Source: Lutibacter sp. (GTDB lineage: Bacteria > Bacteroidota > Bacteroidia > Flavobacteriales > Flavobacteriaceae). Taken from it: 5,849 nt of DNA. Position 1 is the stretch's first letter. Every line of letters starts with the position of its first letter. Positions 1 through 5,516 of this stretch are shown here, in pieces. The stretch spans positions 1-5,849 of the forward strand of contig SDWL01000138.1 of assembly GCA_004195315.1 (NCBI GenBank), written 5' to 3'. The notes under the pieces were generated by a model that searched no databases, was not told where the DNA came from, and saw nothing but the letters and a program-made list of their open reading frames with translations. The translations under genes were made by a program, and so were the position numbers.

Positions 1-19
1 AGATGTGTATAAGAGACAG
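1..19. other. Nextera/Tn5 mosaic-end adapter remnant (artefact)
   Basis: Bases 1-19 read AGATGTGTATAAGAGACAG, identical to the Tn5 mosaic-end sequence carried by Nextera library adapters. An exact 19-base match at the very first base of the window is best explained by untrimmed adapter at a contig end. It should not be read as a mobile element or as host sequence. The genomic sequence begins at about base 20. Confidence 0.96.
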
Positions 20-75
20 ATTATAAATTGCTGCCATTTAACATTTTATTAGGAAATTAAACCTTTCTGTTTTAG

Positions 76-83
76 TAGATTTG
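76..83 (+). promoter_or_regulatory. candidate -7 promoter element for the S9 peptidase gene
   Basis: TAGATTTG fits the Bacteroidota -7 consensus TAnnTTTG and lies 30 bases before the ATG at 114, which would give a leader of roughly 20-25 nt. I see no convincing TTG/TTTG -33 box at the expected 19-21 base distance; the region around 52-57 is plain A/T. The call rests on one half of the promoter only. In such AT-rich DNA the motif can occur by chance. Confidence 0.35.
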
Positions 84-113
84 ATAGAATTTTAAATAAA
101 AAAATTAATCTAA

Positions 114-2525
114 ATGAAAAATATTATCTTTTTAATAGCTCTATTTTTGAGTACATTCGTTCATTCCCAAGAAAATTTAACGTACCAAAAACCCCCACAA
201 GAAATCCTTGAATTAGCTGAAGCTCCTTTAGCTCCATCAATAAGAATGGATGATAAAGGCGAAAACATTATTTTTCTATACAGAAGTAATTTCAAAAATA
301 TTGAAGAACTTTCTGAAACTGAAATGAGGCTTGGCGGACTTAGAATAAATCCAATGACTAATATTGGAAGTAGAAAAAATTATTATACCGATATTAAAAT
401 TCGTGTTGGCAGAAGCAATCCAAATGAAGCTGTACTTGGTTTACCTAAAAAAGGAAGATTTTCAAATTTCTCTTGGTCCCCTAACCAAGAAAAAATGGCT
501 TTTACCAATACAGTTACTACTGGCGTTGAACTTTGGGTGTTAGATATACAAACTAAATCTGTAAAAAAATTAACCGAAGCAAATTTAAATGCAAATACGC
601 GTAACCCTTTTTCTTGGTTTAAAGACAATAATTCTTTACTTTTAAAAGTAATCTCAAGTGATAAAAAAGAACTTATTGATACAAAAACAGCGGTTCCTAC
701 GGGACCAACTATATCTTTAAGTGAAGCAGGTGTAAAAGCTCAAAATAGAACTTATCAAGATCTTCTGAAAAACCCGACTGATGAGCATAATTTTGAACAA
801 TTAGTACTTTCAGAATTATATAAAGTAAACTTAAATGGTGAGCTAACGTTATGGAAAGAAAATGATATGTTTACAAATGTATCTTTCTCACCTAACGGCG
901 ATTTTATTTTAGTTTCAACAATTGAAAAACCATTTTCTTACTTAGTTCCTTATTATAGATTTGCATCTGAAACTAATATTTACAATTCAGATGGTACTTT
1001 TATAAAAACAATTTTAGAAGTTCCACTAATTGAAGATTTACCTCAAGGGTTTATGGCTGTTAGAAAAGGCAAAAGAAATCTTTCTTGGAGAGCAGACAAA
1101 CCAGCTACACTATTTTGGTGTGAAGCTTTAGACGAAGGAAATCCTGCAAATAAAGTTGATTTTAGAGATGAAGTATTTCAATTAGATGCACCTTTTACAG
1201 GAGAAAAATCTTCAATAATAAAAACCATTGATCGTTTTTATGGTATTGAATGGGGAAATGATCAAACAGCAATTGCTAATGATTATTGGAGAAATAATAG
1301 AAATACTAGATCATACTTGTTTAATCCATCTAACAAAAATGAAAAGCCTATAATTGTTTTCAATAGAAACTATCAAGATAATTACAATAACCCAGGGAAT
1401 TTTGTTACTAAAAGAAATAATTTTGGTCGTGAAATTTTAAATTTAGTAAATAACAATGCTTATTTAATTGGAGATGGATATAGTGAAAAAGGAAAATTTC
1501 CTTTTATTGACGAAATGAATTTAAAAACACTAAAAACAAAAAGATTATACCAATCAAGTTTAACCGATAAAATTGAAGATATTTCTTCGGTTTTAGATAT
1601 TAAAAAAGGTGCTATTATAGTTAGAATTGAATCTAAAAATGAATACCCAAACTATTATGTAAGAAATATAAAAAAACGTAATAATCTTACTCCATTAACA
1701 CAATTTGAGAACCCTTTTATAAGTATTCAAAATGTTCATAAAGAAGTAATTAAATACCAACGTGAAGATGGATTAGAATTATCTGGAATTTTATATTTAC
1801 CAACAAATTACCAAGAAGGACAAAAATACCCAATGATTGTATGGGCATATCCAAGAGAGTTTAAAGACAAAAGTAGTGCAGGGCAAAGTACTTCAAATTC
1901 AAACGAATTTACATATCCAAGCTATCGTTCTCCTGTATTTTGGGTAACTAGAGGTTATGTGATTTTAGATGAAGCAGCGTTTCCAATTGTTGGTGAAGGT
2001 GATGAAGAACCAAATGACACGTTTATAAAACAATTGGTTGCAAACGGAAAAGCGGCCATTGATGCTGTAGATAATTTAGGTTATATTGATAGAACTAAAG
2101 TAGCTGTTGGCGGACATTCATATGGCGCCTTTATGACTGCAAACCTATTATCGCATTCAAATTTATTTGCTGCTGGTATTGCAAGAAGTGGTGCTTACAA
2201 TAGAACATTAACTCCATTTGGTTTTCAAGGTGAAGAACGAAATTATTGGGAAGCACCAGAAATTTATTATAGAATGTCTCCTTTTATGTCAGCAAATACT
2301 ATGAAAACACCTTTATTGCTTACACATGGTGAAGCTGACAATAATTCAGGAACCTATCCACTACAAAGTGATCGTTATTTTAATGCTTTAAAAGGTCTTG
2401 GAGCACCTGTAAGATTGGTAATGTTACCTAAAGAAAGTCACGGTTATAGCGCAAAAGAATCAGTATTGCACGTGCTTTGGGAACAGGATCAATGGTTAGA
2501 AAAACATGTTAAAAACAAACAATAA
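114..2525 (+). CDS. secreted S9-family serine peptidase, glutamyl endopeptidase (S9D/CGEP-like) type
   Basis: This 803-residue protein belongs to the prolyl-oligopeptidase clan and is predicted to cleave peptides in the periplasm or outside the cell. Residues 1-18 form a signal peptide (Lys2, a hydrophobic core at 4-16, VHS before Gln19), so cleavage before Gln19 is likely. Residues from about 30 to 540 have the beta-propeller character of S9 enzymes. The alpha/beta-hydrolase domain follows from about 560 and carries the nucleophile motif GGHSYGAF (Ser669), HGEADNN (Asp742) and ESHGY (His776), a complete triad. The early PPQEILELAEAPLAPS stretch, the LGGLRINP and WRADKPATLFW segments and the HGEADNN/ESHGYSAKES signatures match my memory of plant chloroplast glutamyl peptidase and its bacterial relatives, rather than dipeptidyl peptidase IV or acylaminoacyl peptidase. 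Glutamate specificity is inferred from that resemblance. The start is set by the signal peptide; no Shine-Dalgarno is present, only A-rich sequence, as is usual in Bacteroidota. It converges with the nitroreductase gene and looks monocistronic. Confidence 0.93.
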   Translation: MKNIIFLIALFLSTFVHSQENLTYQKPPQEILELAEAPLAPSIRMDDKGENIIFLYRSNFKNIEELSETEMRLGGLRINPMTNIGSRKNYYTDIKIRVGRSNPNEAVLGLPKKGRFSNFSWSPNQEKMAFTNTVTTGVELWVLDIQTKSVKKLTEANLNANTRNPFSWFKDNNSLLLKVISSDKKELIDTKTAVPTGPTISLSEAGVKAQNRTYQDLLKNPTDEHNFEQLVLSELYKVNLNGELTLWKENDMFTNVSFSPNGDFILVSTIEKPFSYLVPYYRFASETNIYNSDGTFIKTILEVPLIEDLPQGFMAVRKGKRNLSWRADKPATLFWCEALDEGNPANKVDFRDEVFQLDAPFTGEKSSIIKTIDRFYGIEWGNDQTAIANDYWRNNRNTRSYLFNPSNKNEKPIIVFNRNYQDNYNNPGNFVTKRNNFGREILNLVNNNAYLIGDGYSEKGKFPFIDEMNLKTLKTKRLYQSSLTDKIEDISSVLDIKKGAIIVRIESKNEYPNYYVRNIKKRNNLTPLTQFENPFISIQNVHKEVIKYQREDGLELSGILYLPTNYQEGQKYPMIVWAYPREFKDKSSAGQSTSNSNEFTYPSYRSPVFWVTRGYVILDEAAFPIVGEGDEEPNDTFIKQLVANGKAAIDAVDNLGYIDRTKVAVGGHSYGAFMTANLLSHSNLFAAGIARSGAYNRTLTPFGFQGEERNYWEAPEIYYRMSPFMSANTMKTPLLLTHGEADNNSGTYPLQSDRYFNALKGLGAPVRLVMLPKESHGYSAKESVLHVLWEQDQWLEKHVKNKQ

Positions 2526-2533
2526 TATTATAT

Positions 2534-2674
2534 AAAAAGAGGCTGTTAAAAAATTGGAATTTTATGTCATATTGAGCCTATCGAAATACTTTAACCAATT
2601 GATAATCAAAGTTAACTTAGACAGACTCAGTTTGACAAAACGAATTTTAATCACATTCTAGACAGCCTTTTTTT
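2534..2674. repeat. palindromic intergenic element (MITE/REP-like), probable bidirectional terminator
   Basis: The outer arms are AAAAAGAGGCTGT (2534-2546) and ACAGCCTTTTTTT (2662-2674), which pair over 13 bases in RNA with one G-U. An inner pair, TGTCATATTGAGCCTATC (2565-2582) and GACAGACTCAGTTTGACA (2620-2637), matches as an inverted repeat at 14 of 18 positions. The two inner arms sit 25 and 31 bases from the outer ones, so the fold is a long imperfect hairpin with internal loops. The core resembles dispersed Bacteroidota repeats of the type AGGCTGTCT...TGTCATTCTGAGC...TCGAA that I know from memory. It fills the spacer between two convergent genes, and its right T-run overlaps the nitroreductase stop codon. 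Each strand ends in a GC-containing stem followed by T residues, so it could terminate both transcripts. No coding potential is seen inside. Confidence 0.7.
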
Positions 2675-3362
2675 AATATAAATCCATTACTAATTCAAGT
2701 GTTTTACGCTGAATATCTGGAACATAAGATTTTTCAGCTACATAACCAACAGGCAACAATAAAAAAGCACGTTCATTATCTGGTCTATTCAGTATTTTTT
2801 CTAAAAACCGCATTGGACTAGGCGTATGTGTTAAGGTAACCAATCCTGCATTATGAATGGCTGAAATTAAAAACCCACAAGCTAAACCAACTGACTCATT
2901 TACATAATAGTTTTTGTGTTTTTCTTCATTTTCACCATATTCAAATTGTCGTTTAAACACTGCAATTAAATAAGGTGCGGTTTCTAAAAAAGGTTTATTG
3001 GCATCAGTTCCTAAATGTTTTAAATCTTCCAACCATTCATCACTCATTCGCTCATTATAACTTTTTTGTTCTTCTTTTTCCGCAGCTATTCTAATTTTTT
3101 TCTTTATTTCAGGGTTTTCAATAACGCAAAATGTCCAAGGTTGTTTATTTGCGCCAGATGGCGCAGTGGAAGCCGATTTAATAATATTCTCAATAACTTC
3201 TATTGGAACTGGTTTATCAGAAAAATGACGAACTGATCTTCGTTTATCTAACCAATCATAATATTCTTTTGATCTATCTATCATTTCTTTTTCTTCATAC
3301 TTTTTTTGCTGATACCTAATATGCTTAAAACCTTCAACCAAAATATAATCGTTTGTATCCAT
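2673..3362 (-). CDS. FMN-dependent nitroreductase-fold protein, iodotyrosine deiodinase (IYD)-like
   Basis: A 229-residue soluble protein with no signal peptide, predicted to be a homodimeric cytoplasmic flavoenzyme. The N-terminal helix leads to KRRSVRHFSDKPVP (40-53), the phosphate-binding segment for FMN. TAPSGANKQPWTF (66-78) and LLLPVGY (201-207) are further nitroreductase-superfamily hallmarks. It looks closer to iodotyrosine deiodinase than to NfsA, NfsB or BluB. Aligned from memory with the vertebrate enzyme, Glu98, Tyr102 and Lys123 fall, with identical spacing, on the three residues that grip the amino acid part of halotyrosine under the active-site lid. Thr180 in THTP falls on the Thr that hydrogen-bonds flavin N5. 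Family knowledge: these enzymes reductively remove iodide or bromide from halotyrosines, and bacterial members have been shown to do so. Activity here is inferred. Met1 is preferred over Met27 because bacterial relatives also have an N-terminal arm of about 40 residues before RRSVR. The gene is divergent from htpG and convergent with the peptidase, with no obvious partner gene. Confidence 0.9.
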   Translation of the reverse strand: MDTNDYILVEGFKHIRYQQKKYEEKEMIDRSKEYYDWLDKRRSVRHFSDKPVPIEVIENIIKSASTAPSGANKQPWTFCVIENPEIKKKIRIAAEKEEQKSYNERMSDEWLEDLKHLGTDANKPFLETAPYLIAVFKRQFEYGENEEKHKNYYVNESVGLACGFLISAIHNAGLVTLTHTPSPMRFLEKILNRPDNERAFLLLPVGYVAEKSYVPDIQRKTLELVMDLY

Positions 3363-3400
3363 TGCTTATTATTTTAAAATTCGAAATTAGTGAATTAAAG

Positions 3401-3431
3401 TTTATGCCAGTTTGTCACAGAACTAAGTTTG
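3401..3431 (+). promoter_or_regulatory. candidate Bacteroidota-type promoter of htpG
   Basis: TAAGTTTG (3424-3431) fits the -7 consensus TAnnTTTG. TTTA (3401-3404) lies 19 bases upstream, where the -33 TTTG is expected, and matches 3 of 4 bases. Transcription would begin near 3436-3440, giving a leader of about 45-50 nt before the ATG at 3485. The spacer between the two elements contains an imperfect inverted repeat, annotated separately. The weak -33 box leaves room for activation or for another sigma factor. Confidence 0.5.
3405..3417. promoter_or_regulatory. small imperfect inverted repeat in the htpG promoter spacer, possible operator
   Basis: TGCCAGTTTGTCA consists of half-sites TGCCA and TGTCA that are inverted copies with one mismatch, around a 3-base centre. 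It is more GC-rich than its surroundings and lies exactly between the candidate -33 and -7 elements of htpG, where a bound repressor would block polymerase. A link to heat-shock control is inference from position only. It could equally be read as part of the sigma-factor recognition sequence or as chance. Confidence 0.3.
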
Positions 3432-3484
3432 GTATTTTTTTTGACTAACAAATAACATAAATATTAAAATTAAAAACTAAAGAT

Positions 3485-5374
3485 ATGACTAAAGGAAATA
3501 TTAATGTAACAGCTGAAAATATTTTTCCCATTATAAAAAAATTCTTGTATTCTGACCACGAAATATTTTTACGTGAATTAATTTCAAATGCAACAGATGC
3601 AACACTTAAGTTAAAACACTTATCTACTCTAGGAGAAATTAAAGGAGATATTGGAAGTCCAATTATTGAAGTAATAATTGATAAAGAAAAAAAAGAAATT
3701 AGAATTATTGACCAAGGAGTTGGAATGACTGCAGAAGAGGTTGAAAAATATATTAACCAAGTAGCATTTTCTGGAGCCGAAGAATTTGTTGAAAAATACA
3801 AAGATAAAGTTGAAGATTCAGGAATTATTGGCCATTTTGGTTTAGGTTTTTATTCTTCTTTTATGGTAGCTAGCAAAGTAGAAATATTTACTAAATCTTT
3901 TCAAAAAGGTTCAAAAGCAGTACGTTGGGAATGTGATGGAAGTCCAGAATATACTTTGGAAGAAACTAAAAGAAAAGAAAGAGGAACTGAAATTGTTTTA
4001 CATATTGATGACGATTCTACTGAATTTTTAGAAGAGAGTAAAATAACAGAGCTTTTAAATAAATACAACAAATTTATGCCTATTCCAATTAAATTTGGAA
4101 CACGCGAAGAAACGTTACCTTTAGCTGATGATGCTCCTGAAGATGCAAAACCAGAAAAAATCACTATTGCTAATATTGTAAATAATCCAAATCCAGCATG
4201 GACAAAACTTCCAGCCGATTTAAATGATGAAGATTATAAATCGTTTTATAGAGAATTGTATCCAATGCAATTTGAAGAACCTTTATTCAACATTCATTTA
4301 AATGTAGATTATCCGTTTAATTTAACTGGAATTTTATACTTCCCAAAGTTGAATAAAAACTTAGATCCAACAAAAGATAAAATTCAATTATATCAAAATC
4401 AAGTATTTGTAACTGATAATGTTGAAGGAATTGTTCCAGACTTTTTACAAATGTTGCGTGGTGTTATAGATTCACCAGATATACCTTTAAACGTTTCTCG
4501 TTCATATTTACAAGCTGACGGAGCTGTAAAAAAAATAGCAAGTTACATTACAAGAAAAGTTGCAGATAAATTAATTAGTTTATTCAATAACGATCGTAAA
4601 GCTTTTGAAGAAAAGTGGGATGATATTAAAATTATTATTGAATATGGAATGCTTTCAGAAGATAAGTTTTTTGAAAAATCTGACAAATTTGCATTGTTCC
4701 CTACAGTTAACAACACCTATTTTACTTTTTTTGAATTAGCAGAAAAAATAAAAGCTACTCAAACAGATAAAGATGGTAAATTAATTGTGTTGTATGCTTC
4801 AAACGAAAAATCACAACACAGTTATATTGAAGCTGCAAAAGAAAAAGGATATGAAGTATTATTACTTGATTCTCCTATTGTTTCTCACCTCATTCAAAAA
4901 TTAGAAGGAGCAAAAGAAAATATACAATTTGTTAGAGTTGATGGTGATCATATTGAAAATTTAATTAAAAAAGATGAAACTTCAATTAGTAAACTTTCTG
5001 ATGAAGAAAAAGAAACATTAAAACCATTGATTGAAGAAGCAATTCCAAAAGAAACATACACGGTTCAATTGGAAGCAATGGATTCAAGTGCAAATCCTTT
5101 TATTATTACGCAACCTGAATTTATGCGAAGAATGAAAGAAATGCAAGCTTCAGGTGGTGGTGGAATGATGGGAATGGGTAATTTCCCAGATATGTATAAT
5201 TTAGTGGTAAACACTAATAATGAATTGGTTGGCAAAATTTTGGCTACAAAAACCAAAAAGAAACAAGAAGCTTTAGTAAAACAAGCTTTTGATTTAGCGA
5301 AACTATCACAAAACCTATTACATGGTGAAGAGTTAACTAAATTTATTAAACGTAGTTTTGAATTGATTAAATAA
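3485..5374 (+). CDS. htpG: molecular chaperone HtpG (bacterial Hsp90)
   Basis: A complete 629-residue cytosolic Hsp90, close to the 624 residues of the E. coli protein. It works as an ATP-driven homodimer that remodels late folding intermediates together with the DnaK system. The N-terminal GHKL ATPase domain (about 1-215) shows FLRELISNATDA (28-39, with general-base Glu31 and Mg-binding Asn35), IDQGVGMT (75-82, adenine-contacting Asp76), GHFGLGFYSSFMV (116-128, lid and phosphate loop) and GTEIVLHI. The middle domain (about 225-490) contains the ATP-sensing arginine in LNVSRSYLQ (Arg339). The C-terminal dimerisation domain follows, with a Gly/Met-rich loop (557-565) in the client-facing helix region. 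There is no long charged linker and no MEEVD tail, as expected in bacteria. The start fits the family, where only about 27 residues precede FLREL. The leader TAAAAACTAAA sits just before the ATG in place of a Shine-Dalgarno. A candidate promoter lies at 3401-3431 and a strong terminator follows, so it is probably monocistronic. Confidence 0.98.
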   Translation: MTKGNINVTAENIFPIIKKFLYSDHEIFLRELISNATDATLKLKHLSTLGEIKGDIGSPIIEVIIDKEKKEIRIIDQGVGMTAEEVEKYINQVAFSGAEEFVEKYKDKVEDSGIIGHFGLGFYSSFMVASKVEIFTKSFQKGSKAVRWECDGSPEYTLEETKRKERGTEIVLHIDDDSTEFLEESKITELLNKYNKFMPIPIKFGTREETLPLADDAPEDAKPEKITIANIVNNPNPAWTKLPADLNDEDYKSFYRELYPMQFEEPLFNIHLNVDYPFNLTGILYFPKLNKNLDPTKDKIQLYQNQVFVTDNVEGIVPDFLQMLRGVIDSPDIPLNVSRSYLQADGAVKKIASYITRKVADKLISLFNNDRKAFEEKWDDIKIIIEYGMLSEDKFFEKSDKFALFPTVNNTYFTFFELAEKIKATQTDKDGKLIVLYASNEKSQHSYIEAAKEKGYEVLLLDSPIVSHLIQKLEGAKENIQFVRVDGDHIENLIKKDETSISKLSDEEKETLKPLIEEAIPKETYTVQLEAMDSSANPFIITQPEFMRRMKEMQASGGGGMMGMGNFPDMYNLVVNTNNELVGKILATKTKKKQEALVKQAFDLAKLSQNLLHGEELTKFIKRSFELIK

Positions 5375-5407
5375 CATTATTCAAAATAGTTTAACAAACA
5401 ATTAATA

Positions 5408-5438
5408 GAGAGCCTCAATAGTAATTGGGGCTTTTTTT
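5408..5438 (+). terminator. intrinsic terminator of htpG
   Basis: AGCCTCAAT (5411-5419) pairs with ATTGGGGCT (5424-5432) across an AGTA loop, giving a 9-bp stem with a single U-G pair, followed by an uninterrupted run of seven T (5432-5438). The flanking GAG/TTT bases can extend the stem by weaker pairs. It starts 33 bases after the htpG stop codon and should separate htpG from the downstream secreted-protein gene. Confidence 0.9.
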
Positions 5439-5476
5439 ATTATTTTTACTTTTTTATAGTACTAATTTAAAATAAA

Positions 5477-5491
5477 TGGCACTTTTTTTGT
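5477..5491 (+). promoter_or_regulatory. sigma-54 (RpoN)-like promoter upstream of the secreted protein gene
   Basis: TGGCACTTTTTTTGT matches the sigma-54 consensus TGGCAC-N5-TTGC: the -24 GG (5478-5479) and the -12 G (5490) are separated by exactly 10 bases, and the only departure in the core is GT instead of GC at -12. The predicted start of transcription is near 5502-5503, about 15 nt before the ATG at 5517. No TAnnTTTG element is seen at a sensible distance downstream of 5490. No activator-binding site can be identified. Confidence 0.5.
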
Positions 5492-5516
5492 TAGTAATAA
5501 GATCTAAAAACTAAAA

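Noticed and set aside
1..113. A transposon end upstream of the peptidase gene
   Set aside because: The Tn5-like 19-mer is the synthetic library adapter at the first base; nothing else around it resembles a transposase, a second inverted repeat or a target duplication.
383..628. Open frame of 81 codons on the minus strand inside the peptidase gene
   Set aside because: It lies wholly antisense to a well-supported gene, has no recognisable domain and is explained by the codon structure of the opposite strand.
3382..3389. CGAAATTA as a minus-strand -7 element (TAATTTCG) for the nitroreductase gene
   Set aside because: It departs from TAnnTTTG at one of the fixed bases, and no -33 TTG counterpart is visible at the right distance, so it is too weak to annotate.
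3445..3801. Open frame of 118 codons on the minus strand over the htpG promoter and 5' end
   Set aside because: Its sequence is the Ser/Ile/Phe-rich type produced by the complement of an AT-rich gene, and most of it is antisense to the conserved Hsp90 ATPase domain.
3901..4164. Open frame of 87 codons on the minus strand within htpG
   Set aside because: Shadow of htpG; no start context or domain of its own.
5065..5256. Open frame of 63 codons on the minus strand within htpG, with a proline run
   Set aside because: The prolines are simply the complement of the Gly-rich loop of HtpG.
2673..5374. A functional cluster linking the deiodinase-like enzyme and HtpG
   Set aside because: The genes are divergent with separate signals, and no known pathway connects them; adjacency alone is not evidence.
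5476..5514. Twelve-codon ORF starting at the ATG inside the sigma-54-like motif
   Set aside because: It is out of frame with the gene at 5517, begins upstream of the predicted transcription start, and no coding evidence supports it.
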